A stretch of 34,066 nucleotides of DNA from an uncultured Blautia sp. (GTDB lineage Bacteria > Bacillota > Clostridia > Lachnospirales > Lachnospiraceae). The notes beneath the pieces were generated by a model that saw only the letters and a program-made list of their open reading frames with translations, was not told where the DNA came from and ran no database searches. Shown here piece by piece: positions 24,425 through 34,066 of the stretch. The stretch is taken from the NCBI GenBank assembly GCA_934402155.1, contig CAKRTP010000004.1, positions 1 through 34,066 on the forward strand. Direction: 5' to 3'. A program made the translations under genes and the position numbers. Positions within the stretch are counted from its first letter, which is position 1. Every line of letters starts with the position of its first letter.

Positions 24425-25339
24425 ATGACAAAAATAGTTGGAATCAGATTCAGAAACGTCGGTAAAATATATTATTTTGATCCTAAAAATTATAAGATGC
24501 AGCCGGGTGATCATGTGATCGTAGAAACAGCCCGTGGAGTGGAGTTTGGAAGAGTTGTACTTGGACCGAAGGAAGTAGGAGAGGATGAGGTGGTTCATCC
24601 TCTGAAGGAAGTTTTAAGAGTGGCGACTCAGGCAGATGAAGAGAGAGAGAAGCAGAATCGTCTCAAAGAAAAAGAAGCCTTCAAAATCTGTCAGAAAAAG
24701 ATTCGTGAACATGAACTGGACATGAAGCTGATCGATGCAGAATATACATTTGACAATAATAAAGTACTCTTTTACTTTACAGCAGATGGAAGAATTGACT
24801 TTCGTCAGCTTGTCAAGGATCTGGCAGCAATTTTTAAGACCAGGATTGAACTGAGACAGATAGGGGTTCGCGATGAAACCAAGATCCTTGGAGGAATCGG
24901 AATCTGTGGCAGATGTCTCTGCTGCCATACTTATCTGTCTGAATTTGCACCGGTATCTATCAAGATGGCAAAAGAACAGAATCTTTCACTGAATCAGACA
25001 AAGATTTCCGGTGTATGTGGCAGACTGATGTGCTGCCTCAAGAACGAGCAGGAAACTTATGAAGAACTTAACAAGAAGCTTCCGGGAATCGGAGACATGG
25101 TAACACTTCCGGAAGGAATACAGGGAACTGTGCAGAGTGTAAATGTTCTTCGTCAGAGAGTAAAAGTTGTTGTTGAGATCAATGATGAAAAAGAGATTCA
25201 GGAGTTTCCGGTGAATGAACTGAAATTCCGTCCACGTAAGAAAAAAATCAAAATATCAGATAAAGAAATGAAGGAACTGGGAAAACTCGAAGACAGAGAA
25301 GGAGATAAAAAGCCTCATGGAAAGAAATCCTCTGACTGA
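24425..25339 (+). CDS. ricT: PSP1-domain protein RicT (YaaT)
   Basis: A 304-residue protein with a PSP1 domain. Cysteine motifs GICGRCLCCHTYL and GVCGRLMCC match the conserved cysteines of Bacillus RicT. There it forms a complex with RicA and RicF that carries Fe-S clusters and modulates RNase Y, affecting mRNA processing, sporulation and biofilm genes. The C-terminus is highly charged (PRKKKIKISDKEMKELGKLEDREGDKK). The start follows the holB stop by one base, with GGGAGA upstream inside holB. RicA and RicF are not in this window. Confidence 0.94.
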   Translation: MTKIVGIRFRNVGKIYYFDPKNYKMQPGDHVIVETARGVEFGRVVLGPKEVGEDEVVHPLKEVLRVATQADEEREKQNRLKEKEAFKICQKKIREHELDMKLIDAEYTFDNNKVLFYFTADGRIDFRQLVKDLAAIFKTRIELRQIGVRDETKILGGIGICGRCLCCHTYLSEFAPVSIKMAKEQNLSLNQTKISGVCGRLMCCLKNEQETYEELNKKLPGIGDMVTLPEGIQGTVQSVNVLRQRVKVVVEINDEKEIQEFPVNELKFRPRKKKIKISDKEMKELGKLEDREGDKKPHGKKSSD

Positions 25340-26069
25340 TCTGGTATATCCAGGAGAGCGGGTCGATGACCTGCAGAACGGATTTTATGTGATCCAGAAT
25401 CCTGAGAAATTCTGTTTTGGAATGGATGCGGTTCTTTTATCTGGTTTTGCAAAAATCAGAAAAAATGCCAGAGTCCTGGATATGGGAACCGGTACGGGAA
25501 TTATTCCGATCCTGCTTAAGAGCAGAGAGAAGGGAACTCGTTTTACAGGTCTGGAGATACAGGAAGAATGTGCAGATATGGCATCACGCAGCGTTGCGTA
25601 TAATGGTCTGGAATCTGCAATTGATATTGTGTGTGGAGATATTAAAGAGGCTGCCGAAATTTTTGGAGCAGCTTCTTTTGATGTGGTGACAAGTAATCCT
25701 CCGTACATGATAGGGGAACATGGATTGCGTAATCCGTACATGGCAAAAGCAATTGCAAGACATGAGGTACTCTGCACACTGGAAGATGTCGTAAGTCAGG
25801 CATCCAGAGTACTCAAAGACAGAGGGCATTTTTTTATGGTGCATCGCCCGTTCCGTCTTGCCGAGATTTTTCAGGTACTGATGAAATATAAGCTGGAGCC
25901 AAAGCGAATGCAGCTGGTATATCCGTATATAGACAGAGAACCGAATATGGTGCTGATAGAAGCCTGCAAAGGAGGAAACTCCCGAATTACGGTAGAACGT
26001 CCTCTGATCGTTTACGAGAAGCCGGGAGAGTATACGAGAGCAATTCTGGAAATATACGAAATGATATGA
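25317..26069 (+). CDS. tRNA1(Val) (adenine-N6)-methyltransferase family protein (YabB/TrmN6-like)
   Basis: A 250-residue class I SAM-dependent methyltransferase. It has FCFGMDAVLLSGFA, the SAM-binding VLDMGTGTGIIPILL, FTGLEIQEE, and the catalytic NPPYMIGEHG motif of N6-adenine methyltransferases. The family includes E. coli TrmN6, which methylates A37 of tRNA-Val, and Bacillus YabB, found in the same neighbourhood. Substrate identity here is inferred from family only. The start overlaps the end of ricT by 23 bases in another frame, with AAGGAG 14 bases upstream, indicating coupling. Confidence 0.9.
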   Translation: MERNPLTDLVYPGERVDDLQNGFYVIQNPEKFCFGMDAVLLSGFAKIRKNARVLDMGTGTGIIPILLKSREKGTRFTGLEIQEECADMASRSVAYNGLESAIDIVCGDIKEAAEIFGAASFDVVTSNPPYMIGEHGLRNPYMAKAIARHEVLCTLEDVVSQASRVLKDRGHFFMVHRPFRLAEIFQVLMKYKLEPKRMQLVYPYIDREPNMVLIEACKGGNSRITVERPLIVYEKPGEYTRAILEIYEMI

Positions 26070-26090
26070 TGCCCGGTACAGAGAAAACAA

Positions 26091-26117
26091 GTTGCTGAAA
26101 ACGGAGTGAACAGTGAT
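26091..26117. repeat. Intergenic palindromic repeat, degenerate copy
   Basis: GTTGCTGAAAACGGAGTG followed by AACAGTGAT resembles the TTACTGT...ACAGTAA elements at 16324 and 33531, sharing the ACGGAGTG core, but the arms have decayed. It lies between the methyltransferase gene and rsmI. Confidence 0.4.
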
Positions 26118-26140
26118 AAATCAAGAAAGGAAACTGATTT

Positions 26141-26980
26141 ATGAGTGGTAAATTATATCTTTGTGCGACACCAATCGGAAATCTGGAAGATATTACATTG
26201 CGTGTCCTGCGCACACTCAGAGAGGTGGATCTGATTGCAGCAGAAGATACCAGAAACAGTATAAAACTGCTGAATCATTTTGAAATAAAAACGCCCATGA
26301 CCAGTTATCATGAATATAACAAGATTGATAAAGCGCATATATTGATCGAGAAAATGCACAGTGGAATGAATATTGCACTGATCACAGATGCAGGAACTCC
26401 GGGAATTTCAGATCCGGGAGAGGAACTGGCCGCAATGTGCTATGAGGCAGGAATTGAAGTGACATCGCTTCCAGGACCTGCTGCATGTATCACAGCACTT
26501 ACATTATCAGGACTTTCGACCAGGAGATTTGCTTTTGAGGCATTTCTTCCAATGGACAAAAAGGAACGCAGGGAGATACTTGACGAACTGGTGAATGAAA
26601 CGAGAACGATCATTGTGTATGAGGCACCTCATAAACTGGTTCGTACGCTTAAAGACCTCAGGGAAACTCTTGGAAATCGCAGAATGACTCTTTGCAGGGA
26701 ATTGACCAAAAAGCATGAAACGGCTCTTCGTACAACAATTGATGAACTTATTGCCCGTTATGAGAATGAAAAACCACTGGGAGAGTGTGTCCTTGTGATC
26801 GAAGGCAAGAGCCGCCAGGAACTCAAGGAAGAAGCTGTAGCCTCCTGGGAGGAGATCTCCATCGAGGAACATATGGAAATTTATGAAAAACAGGGGCTCT
26901 CCAGGAAGGATGCCATGAAGCAGGTGGCAAAAGACCGTGGAGTTTCCAAGAGAGATATTTATCAGCATCTGCTTCAGTAA
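26141..26980 (+). CDS. rsmI: 16S rRNA (cytidine-2'-O)-methyltransferase RsmI
   Basis: The 279-residue enzyme methylates the 2'-OH of C1402 (E. coli numbering) in the decoding centre of 16S rRNA, using SAM. Tetrapyrrole-methylase fold motifs are ATPIGNLEDITLR, IAAEDTRNSIKLLNHF, ALITDAGTPGISDPGE and LPGPAACITALTLSGL; the C-terminal region ends SKRDIYQHLLQ. Length is normal. AAAGGAAA lies upstream of the ATG. Together with rsmA it is one of two 16S methyltransferases in the window. It ends at a strong terminator. Confidence 0.96.
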   Translation: MSGKLYLCATPIGNLEDITLRVLRTLREVDLIAAEDTRNSIKLLNHFEIKTPMTSYHEYNKIDKAHILIEKMHSGMNIALITDAGTPGISDPGEELAAMCYEAGIEVTSLPGPAACITALTLSGLSTRRFAFEAFLPMDKKERREILDELVNETRTIIVYEAPHKLVRTLKDLRETLGNRRMTLCRELTKKHETALRTTIDELIARYENEKPLGECVLVIEGKSRQELKEEAVASWEEISIEEHMEIYEKQGLSRKDAMKQVAKDRGVSKRDIYQHLLQ

Positions 26981-26986
26981 ATAAAA

Positions 26987-27029
26987 GAACTGTGTTTCCA
27001 AAAAAATGTGAAATACAGTTCCTTTTTTT
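26987..27029 (+). terminator. Terminator after rsmI
   Basis: GAACTGTGTTTC (26987-26998) pairs with GAAATACAGTTC (27010-27021), a 12-bp stem with one G-T pair, and seven T residues follow at 27023-27029. Confidence 0.9.
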
Positions 27030-27084
27030 GTACATTGTTTTTATAAGAAAACAGGGATTTTTAATGGAAAGAGAGTTGCTTTTG

Positions 27085-27093
27085 TGCTATAAT
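27085..27093 (+). promoter_or_regulatory. gyrB promoter (extended -10)
   Basis: TGCTATAAT at 27085-27093; no good -35 is visible. The leader to the gyrB ATG is about 70 bases and contains an in-frame ATG (27108) without a ribosome site. Confidence 0.6.
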
Positions 27094-27095
27094 AA

Positions 27096-29096
<2,001 letters not shown>

Positions 29097-29106
29097 GAGA
29101 ATAAAA

Positions 29107-31626
29107 ATGGAAGACAATATTTTTGACAAAATCCATGAGGTGGATCTGCAGAAGACCATGGAAAAATCTTATATAGATTATGCCATGAGTGTTATTGCAT
29201 CTCGTGCTCTTCCGGACGTAAGAGATGGTCTGAAACCGGTACAGAGAAGAGTGCTGTATTCCATGATCGAGCTGAACAATGGTCCGGACAAGCCGCATCG
29301 TAAATGTGCACGTATTGTCGGTGATACCATGGGTAAATATCATCCTCATGGAGATAGTTCTATCTATGGAGCGCTTGTAAATATGGCTCAGGACTGGTCT
29401 ACAAGGTATCCTCTGGTAGATGGTCATGGAAACTTTGGTTCTGTGGATGGTGACGGTGCAGCAGCAATGCGATATACAGAGGCACGTCTGAGTAAGATAT
29501 CCATGGAAATGCTTGCTGATATCAACAAAAATACTGTTGATTTTCAGCCGAACTTTGATGAGACAGAGAGGGAGCCGGTTGTACTTCCGTCCCGTTATCC
29601 GAATCTTCTTGTAAATGGTACTTCTGGTATTGCAGTTGGTATGGCAACAAATATCCCTCCTCATAATTTAAGAGAAGTTATTAATGCAGTTGTCAGGATC
29701 ATTGATAATATCATCGAGGAGGACAGAGAGACAACGATTGAAGAACTTCTTGAAATCGTTAAGGGTCCGGATTTTCCGACAGGAGCAACAATTCTTGGAA
29801 CAAGAGGAATTGAAGAAGCATATCGTACAGGTCGTGGAAAAATCCGTGTCCGTGCGGTGACGAATATCGAGACACTGCCAAATGGCAAGTCCCGTATTAT
29901 TGTTACAGAACTTCCATATCTTGTGAATAAAGCACGTCTGATCGAAAAGATTGCAGAACTTGTCCGTGATAAAAAAATTGACGGAATTACAGATCTGAAT
30001 GACCACTCCAGCAGAGAGGGAATGAGAATCTGTATCGATCTGAGAAGAGATGCAAATGCAAATGTTGTTTTGAACCAGTTGTATAAACACACTCAGCTTC
30101 AGGACACTTTTGGTGTGATCATGCTGTGCCTTGTTTCAGTAAATGGAAGCCTTCAGCCTAAAGTGCTGACGCTTCCTGAGATGCTTAAGTATTATCTTGC
30201 ACATCAGGAAGATGTAGTGACGAGAAGAACGAAATATGATCTGAATAAAGCTCAGGAACGTGCTCATATTCTGGAAGGTCTTCTTAAGGCACTTGATAAT
30301 ATTGATGAAGTAATTCGTATTATCCGTGCTGCGAGAAATGTTCAGATTGCAAAGCAGGAGTTAATGGATCGTTTTGAACTGACGGATGTTCAGGCACAGG
30401 CAATCGTAGATATGCGTCTGCGTGCATTGACAGGTCTGGAAAGAGAAAAGCTGGAAGCAGAATATGCAGAATTAATGGAAAAAATTCGTAAATTACAGGC
30501 AATTCTTGCGGACAGAAATACTCTTCTTCGTGTCATCCGTGAGGAAATTCTTGCAATTGCTGAGAAATATGGAGATGACAGACGAACAGCCATTGGATTT
30601 GATGCATATGACATTTCCATGGAGGATATGATCCCAAGAGAAAATACAGTCATTACAATGACAAAACTTGGCTATATTAAGCGAATGACAGTAGATAACT
30701 TCCGCAGCCAGAACAGAGGTGGCAGAGGAATCAAGGGGATGCAGACACTGGACGATGACTATATCGAAGAATTGATGATGACAACGACACATCATTATGT
30801 GATGTTCTTTACTAATACAGGCCGGGTATATCGTCTGAAGGCATATGAGATTCCGGAAGCAGGAAGAACTGCAAGAGGAACTGCAATAATCAATCTTTTA
30901 CAGTTGATGCCGGGCGAGAGAATTACGGCGGTTATTCCGATCAGCAAGTTTGAAGAGGGACATTATCTGATGATGGCAACTCGTAAGGGACTTGTCAAGA
31001 AAACTCCGATTCAGGATTATGCAAATGTCCGTAAGGTAGGACTTGCAGCAATCGCACTTCGCGATGATGATGAACTGATCGAAGTAAAGGCAACGAATGA
31101 TAGGAAGGACGTTATCCTGCTAACCAAATATGGTCAATGCATTCGTTTTAAGGAAACAGATGTAAGAAGCACAGGTCGAGTTTCTATGGGTGTTCGTGGT
31201 ATTAATCTGCTGGATGGTGATGAAGTTGTGGCTATGCAGCTTAACACACAGGGATATTATCTTCTTGTTGTTTCCGAGAACGGTATGGGCAAGAGAACTT
31301 CCATCAGTGAGTTTACCTGCCAGAACAGAGGCGGTAAGGGTGTGAAGTGCTACAAGATCACTGAGAAGACAGGTAATGTTATCGGTGCCAAAGCGGTAAA
31401 TGAAGAAAATGAGATTATGATGATCACCACAGAGGGAATTATCATCCGTCTGCAGTGCTCTGATATTTCTATTCTGGGAAGAATCACCTCAGGAGTAAAA
31501 CTGATCAATCTTTCCAAAGGAGTGACTGTTGCAAGCTTTGCGAAAGTCAGAGAGAAAGAAGAAAAAGAAAATCAGCAGGCAGCAGAAGAAGCATTGAATG
31601 AAGAGCAGGAGAGTACGGAAGAATAA
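29107..31626 (+). CDS. gyrA: DNA gyrase subunit A
   Basis: The 839-residue cleavage subunit of gyrase. The catalytic tyrosine is Y123 in [11 protein letters not shown]. The quinolone-determining stretch reads [20 protein letters not shown]: Ser84 is retained, but Gly88 occupies the place of the acidic residue (Asp87 in E. coli, Glu in Bacillus). The C-terminal beta-pinwheel has a GyrA-box-like QNRGGRG in the first blade and a second QNRGGKG later. The tail is acidic. AGGAG lies 9 bases before the ATG. It forms an operon with gyrB. Confidence 0.97.
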   Translation: MEDNIFDKIHEVDLQKTMEKSYIDYAMSVIASRALPDVRDGLKPVQRRVLYSMIELNNGPDKPHRKCARIVGDTMGKYHPHGDSSIYGALVNMAQDWSTRYPLVDGHGNFGSVDGDGAAAMRYTEARLSKISMEMLADINKNTVDFQPNFDETEREPVVLPSRYPNLLVNGTSGIAVGMATNIPPHNLREVINAVVRIIDNIIEEDRETTIEELLEIVKGPDFPTGATILGTRGIEEAYRTGRGKIRVRAVTNIETLPNGKSRIIVTELPYLVNKARLIEKIAELVRDKKIDGITDLNDHSSREGMRICIDLRRDANANVVLNQLYKHTQLQDTFGVIMLCLVSVNGSLQPKVLTLPEMLKYYLAHQEDVVTRRTKYDLNKAQERAHILEGLLKALDNIDEVIRIIRAARNVQIAKQELMDRFELTDVQAQAIVDMRLRALTGLEREKLEAEYAELMEKIRKLQAILADRNTLLRVIREEILAIAEKYGDDRRTAIGFDAYDISMEDMIPRENTVITMTKLGYIKRMTVDNFRSQNRGGRGIKGMQTLDDDYIEELMMTTTHHYVMFFTNTGRVYRLKAYEIPEAGRTARGTAIINLLQLMPGERITAVIPISKFEEGHYLMMATRKGLVKKTPIQDYANVRKVGLAAIALRDDDELIEVKATNDRKDVILLTKYGQCIRFKETDVRSTGRVSMGVRGINLLDGDEVVAMQLNTQGYYLLVVSENGMGKRTSISEFTCQNRGGKGVKCYKITEKTGNVIGAKAVNEENEIMMITTEGIIIRLQCSDISILGRITSGVKLINLSKGVTVASFAKVREKEEKENQQAAEEALNEEQESTEE

Positions 31627-31644
31627 AGGGGACGTTAGATCATC

Positions 31645-32442
31645 ATGGAGAAGGAATATGTCACATTAAACAGCGGCAGCAAAACTACTGCCAAAAGCAG
31701 TAAGAAAAGCAAAAACCATCGAAAAACCGGACATTCAAAATCCAACATCAGAAGATCTGCACTTGAAACAAAGAGAACAGGAAGTTCAAGGACTGGAATG
31801 CGTAAGGTAAATGGCAGCAGCAAGTCAACCAGTCCCAGGACTTCCAGAAGTAAAAAGAAGAGCAGATCCAGAAAGATGGACATTCCCGTACAGTATATTG
31901 CGGGAGGAGCTGTACTTGTAGTTTTGCTCATAGTGATTATTTTTGCTGTGAAAAGCTGTGGAGTCAGTCACAAGACACCGGAAAGAGTTGTTAAGGCGCT
32001 GATAGAATCTTATGAGAGTGGAAATGAGAAGAAGGTCAAGAAATGTTATGGCGTAGATAAGGTTGATGATAATCTTCAGGCAGAGATTGATGCAACTATT
32101 AAATATTTTGCTGCACATTCTCCTCAGAAAATTCAGATCAATAAGTGTGATAAAATTTCACAGGATGGAAATTATGCGTATATATATATCACATATGATC
32201 TGGTACTTAAGAACAGGCAGAGTTATCCTTGTATCAGTACCTATATGACTCAGAAAAAAGATGATGGCAAATATTATGTACTTGCACCATCGGAAATTAC
32301 TAATGATATAAACAAACAGGCAGCAGAAAAATATGCTCTTTTTATGAAAACAGATGCATATCAGGAGTATACGGTTGCCTATGATAAATTCATTAAGAAA
32401 AATCCGGGATATGAAGAGAAAATCGCTTCAAAATTAAGTTGA
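31645..32442 (+). CDS. Single-pass membrane protein with long basic cytoplasmic tail, unknown function
   Basis: A 265-residue protein not recognised from any named family. Residues 1-80 are strongly basic and rich in Ser, Lys, Arg and Thr, probably disordered. One transmembrane helix follows at about 83-102, then CGVSHKTPERVVKALIESYESGNEKKVKKCYGV, which resembles the first helices of small DUF4878/NTF2-like lipoprotein-type domains, and a beta-rich extracellular part. The orientation should be N-in, C-out by the positive-inside rule. It is 18 bases after gyrA with a GGGGA-type site, so it may be read from the gyrase transcript. The last bases overlap an in-frame extension of the PlsC gene but not its likely start. 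Confidence 0.8.
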   Translation: MEKEYVTLNSGSKTTAKSSKKSKNHRKTGHSKSNIRRSALETKRTGSSRTGMRKVNGSSKSTSPRTSRSKKKSRSRKMDIPVQYIAGGAVLVVLLIVIIFAVKSCGVSHKTPERVVKALIESYESGNEKKVKKCYGVDKVDDNLQAEIDATIKYFAAHSPQKIQINKCDKISQDGNYAYIYITYDLVLKNRQSYPCISTYMTQKKDDGKYYVLAPSEITNDINKQAAEKYALFMKTDAYQEYTVAYDKFIKKNPGYEEKIASKLS

Positions 32443-32468
32443 CAGAAGCTTGGAAGGATGGTAGCAGC

Positions 32469-33188
32469 ATGAAAAGAATCATAATGATGGTATTACGAAA
32501 TCTTTTCTTTGTGCCTTATGGATGGTTTATGCTGAACTGGTATGCCGGGCATGTAGATGATTATCCTGAGGAAAAGAGATATGCATTGCTCAAGAAAATT
32601 GACAGAAGGGCAAATACAGGCGGAAATATTACAATTAAATCTTATGGGACAGAAAACATCCCCTCGGAGAATGGATTTATGTTTTATCCAAATCATCAGG
32701 GACTGTATGATGTTCTGGCAATACTGGATGCCTGCCCTGTTCCTTTTTCTGTTGTGGCAAAGAAAGAAGTTGGGAATGTTCCGTTTCTTAAACAGGTATT
32801 TGCCTGTATGAAGGCTTTTATTATGGACAGAGAGGATCTGAGACAGTCCATGCAGGTAATCATTAATGTTACCAGGGAAGTCAAGAGCGGACGCAATTAT
32901 CTGATCTTTGCGGAGGGGACAAGGAGTAAGAATGGAAATCATCCGCAGGAGTTTAAGGGCGGAAGTTTCAAGGCGGCAATGAAAGCAAGATGTCCGATCG
33001 TGCCGGTTGCACTGATCGATACGTATAAAGCTTTTGATACAGGATCCGTGGCACCGCTGACTGTTCAGGTACACTTTTTGAAACCAATGTATTATGATGA
33101 ATACAAAGATATGAAATCAACAGAGATTGCAGCAGAAGTCAGAAGAAGGGTCGAAGAAACCATTCAGGAATTTGGTGGATGGGATTAA
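32469..33188 (+). CDS. 1-acyl-sn-glycerol-3-phosphate acyltransferase family protein (PlsC-like)
   Basis: A 239-residue acyltransferase that should add the second acyl chain to lysophosphatidic acid during phospholipid synthesis. The catalytic HX4D motif is NHQGLYD (His76, Asp81), and FAEGTRSKNG (Glu149-Arg152) is the glycerophosphate-binding motif. The C-terminal CPIVPVALIDTYKAF is also typical. An N-terminal hydrophobic stretch (IIMMVLRNLFFVPYGWFML) suggests membrane association. The frame is open from TTG at 32439, overlapping the previous stop, but the ATG at 32469 after GGAAGGATGG is the better start. It follows the membrane protein gene closely and ends at a strong terminator. Confidence 0.92.
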   Translation: MKRIIMMVLRNLFFVPYGWFMLNWYAGHVDDYPEEKRYALLKKIDRRANTGGNITIKSYGTENIPSENGFMFYPNHQGLYDVLAILDACPVPFSVVAKKEVGNVPFLKQVFACMKAFIMDREDLRQSMQVIINVTREVKSGRNYLIFAEGTRSKNGNHPQEFKGGSFKAAMKARCPIVPVALIDTYKAFDTGSVAPLTVQVHFLKPMYYDEYKDMKSTEIAAEVRRRVEETIQEFGGWD

Positions 33189-33207
33189 TTGAATATCTGA
33201 GAAACAG

Positions 33208-33241
33208 ACAGCCGGGAGCAGTTAAGCTTCCGGCTGTTTTT
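33208..33241 (+). terminator. Terminator after the PlsC gene
   Basis: ACAGCCGGGAGC (33208-33219) pairs with GCTTCCGGCTGT (33226-33237) through 12 bp with one G-T, loop AGTTAA, then TTTT. It lies between convergent genes. Confidence 0.9.
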
Positions 33242-33250
33242 GTGTACAGA

Positions 33251-33442
33251 TCATTCTTTTTCCCTGGCAAGTGCCTGTTTCATGAGAGTGCAGTCTTTGC
33301 TGTACTGACAGACCCCGTATTCACAGCTTGAATCAAGAAGACGAATCCCCTCTGGAAGCTGCTCGAATTCACATATTACAGTCTGTGTCATGTCAAAATT
33401 TCTGCAGTATCCGTTAAAAAATTCCTCAATGATCTCACTCAT
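33251..33442 (-). CDS. Small cysteine-rich protein of unknown function
   Basis: A 63-residue acidic protein with five cysteines (13, 24, 40, 45, 51), the last three in the arrangement CEYGVCQYSKDC. No signal peptide or membrane segment is visible, so it is probably cytoplasmic; the cysteines could bind a metal or form an Fe-S site. I do not recognise a named family. AAGG lies 7 bases before the ATG, and a TATAAT (33470-33465, minus) gives a leader of about 16 bases. It converges with the PlsC gene and is divergent from the tRNA-Ser unit. Confidence 0.75.
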   Translation of the reverse strand: MSEIIEEFFNGYCRNFDMTQTVICEFEQLPEGIRLLDSSCEYGVCQYSKDCTLMKQALAREKE

Positions 33443-33464
33443 AAATATACCTTCTTTCCTGTGG

Positions 33465-33493
33465 ATTATACCTGATTAAGTTTCAGTCTATCA
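33465..33493 (-). promoter_or_regulatory. Possible promoter of the Cys-rich gene
   Basis: On the minus strand a perfect TATAAT (33470-33465) lies 17 bases after a weak TGATAG (33493-33488). Confidence 0.4.
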
Positions 33494-33530
33494 TAAAATT
33501 ATTAGATTTCCAATAAAACACGGAGAAGTA

Positions 33531-33558
33531 TTACTGTTGTGAACGGAGTGGACAGTAA
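33531..33558. repeat. Intergenic palindromic repeat, copy 2
   Basis: TTACTGT (33531-33537) and ACAGTAA (33552-33558) flank TGTGAACGGAGTGG. The arms are identical to those at 16324-16348. It lies upstream of the tRNA-Ser promoter. Confidence 0.6.
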
Positions 33559-33596
33559 TGAAGTTAAAAAATATTGAAATAAATGTAAAAAAAGTG

Positions 33597-33652
33597 TTGA
33601 CAATGTAAAATGAGTTATGTATAATTAATCATGCGTTTCGGAAAGAAATGCA
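33597..33652 (+). promoter_or_regulatory. tRNA-Ser promoter with hairpin at +1
   Basis: TTGACA (33597-33602), a 17-base spacer and TATAAT (33620-33625): perfect consensus at both elements, with an A-rich upstream region that could act as an UP element. The predicted first base, 33632, begins a stem of 8 bp, TGCGTTTC / GAAATGCA, around GGAAA (33632-33652). Confidence 0.85.
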
Positions 33653-33688
33653 CTTCAAATTGCATAAAGTATTATGAATTCGGAGTCA

Positions 33689-33776
33689 GGAGAAGTACTC
33701 AAGAGGCCGAAGAGGTGCCCCTGCTAAGGGTATAGGTCGGGTAACCGGCGCGAGGGTTCAAATCCCTCCTTCTCCG
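33689..33776 (+). tRNA. tRNA-Ser (anticodon GCU)
   Basis: The 88-base sequence folds as a class II tRNA. The acceptor stem is GGAGAAG (33689-33695) with CTTCTCC, then discriminator G at 33776. The anticodon stem TGCCC / GGGTA encloses the loop CTGCTAA, giving anticodon GCU, which reads AGC and AGU serine codons. A long variable arm (about TAGGTCGGGTAACCGGCGC) and the T arm GAGGGTTCAAATCCCTC follow. CCA is not encoded; TTTT follows directly. It lies upstream of the rRNA operon promoters. Confidence 0.96.
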
Positions 33777-33780
33777 TTTT

Positions 33781-33795
33781 GAAGTTAATAACTTC
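33781..33795 (+). other. Small hairpin after tRNA-Ser
   Basis: GAAGTT-AAT-AACTTC is a perfect 6-bp stem four bases after the tRNA. No T run follows, so it is more likely a processing or weak terminator hairpin than a full terminator. Confidence 0.4.
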
Positions 33796-33827
33796 TGGAA
33801 AGAAATTAAAAAACTTCAAAAAAGTGC

Positions 33828-33878
33828 TTGACATTCAGAAATGAATGTGGTAAAGTAAACGAGTTGCTGATGAGCAAC
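33828..33878 (+). promoter_or_regulatory. rRNA operon promoter, first of two, with hairpin at +1
   Basis: TTGACA (33828-33833), a 17-base spacer and TAAAGT (33851-33856). The predicted start 33863 coincides with a 6-bp stem, GTTGCT / AGCAAC, loop GATG (33863-33878). Confidence 0.8.
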
Positions 33879-33929
33879 GAAATCACGAAAGAGTTCGAAA
33901 AAAAGTTTTGAAAAAACTTAAAAAAGTTC

Positions 33930-33979
33930 TTGACAAACAGAAACGAACGTGATAAACTAAATGAGCTGTCGCAAGACAG
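33930..33979 (+). promoter_or_regulatory. rRNA operon promoter, second of two, with hairpin at +2
   Basis: TTGACA (33930-33935), a 17-base spacer and TAAACT (33953-33958). A 5-bp stem CTGTC / GACAG with a GCAA tetraloop (33966-33979) starts one base after the predicted start 33965. The promoter is a near copy of the one 102 bases upstream. Confidence 0.8.
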
Positions 33980-33993
33980 TGAAAAATACTAAA

Positions 33994-34066
33994 GAACCTT
34001 GATAACTAAACAGTGAAACACATACGATTCTCGAAAATTCTTAACGAATCATCATTCAATAGAATG
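33994..34066 (+). other. rRNA operon leader with boxA-like element
   Basis: GAACCTTGATAACT (33994-34007) resembles the boxA antitermination element of Gram-positive rRNA leaders (TCTTTGAAAACT type). The rest of the window to 34066 is leader without genes; the 16S rRNA itself should begin beyond the end. Confidence 0.7.

Overview
The window looks like the replication-origin region of a low-GC, Gram-positive anaerobe of the class Clostridia, most likely family Lachnospiraceae (a Blautia-like genus is a guess from gene order and protein style). The evidence is the divergent rpmH-rnpA-yidD-yidC-jag / dnaA-dnaN-S4-recF arrangement around clustered DnaA boxes, strong AGGAGG ribosome binding sites, extended -10 promoters, a SAM-I riboswitch and a clostridial CBS/DRTGG-type pyrophosphatase. 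No phage, insertion sequence, CRISPR array or broken large gene was seen.

Layout. 1-3259, minus strand: rpmH, rnpA, yidD, yidC and jag form one operon for ribosomal protein L34, RNase P, membrane protein insertion and a KH/R3H RNA-binding protein. It starts from a good promoter facing away from dnaA and ends in a very long hairpin at the window edge. 3260-5290: a two-part origin, with DnaA boxes on both sides of dnaA. 5290-7739: dnaN, an S4-domain gene and recF. 7765-11283: an unusual TPR / acidic linker / AAA+ protein followed by rsmA and a terminator. 11284-12523: an accessory-looking stretch with a micro-ORF behind a perfect hairpin, a small secreted helical protein, and a candidate small RNA driven by a promoter with PhoB-style 7-4-7-4-7 direct repeats. 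12524-17783: S1-domain protein, CBS-type pyrophosphatase, flavin reductase, a divergent shikimate kinase and murA. 17862-21280: SAM-I riboswitch with metK, then a histidine kinase / response regulator pair. 21286-26980: an Orn/Lys/Arg decarboxylase-type gene, a guanylate-kinase-like gene, holB, ricT, a TrmN6-like methyltransferase and rsmI, resembling the yaaO-tmk-holB-yaaT-yabB-rsmI block of Bacillus. 27085-33241: gyrB, gyrA, a basic-tailed membrane protein and a PlsC-type acyltransferase. 33251-34066: a small Cys-rich gene on the minus strand, tRNA-Ser(GCU), and the tandem promoters and boxA-like leader of an rRNA operon whose 16S gene must lie beyond the window.

How the genes work together. 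Most of the window is housekeeping: replication initiation, clamp and clamp loader, topology (gyrase), RNA and ribosome maturation (RNase P, RsmA, RsmI, TrmN6-like, RicT), cell wall (MurA), SAM synthesis and membrane biogenesis (YidC, PlsC). The best candidates for something undescribed are the Pho-box-like small RNA locus (about 12200-12378), the TPR-acidic-AAA+ protein with a degenerate Walker B, and three stable-RNA promoters that each place a hairpin at or next to the predicted first transcribed base.
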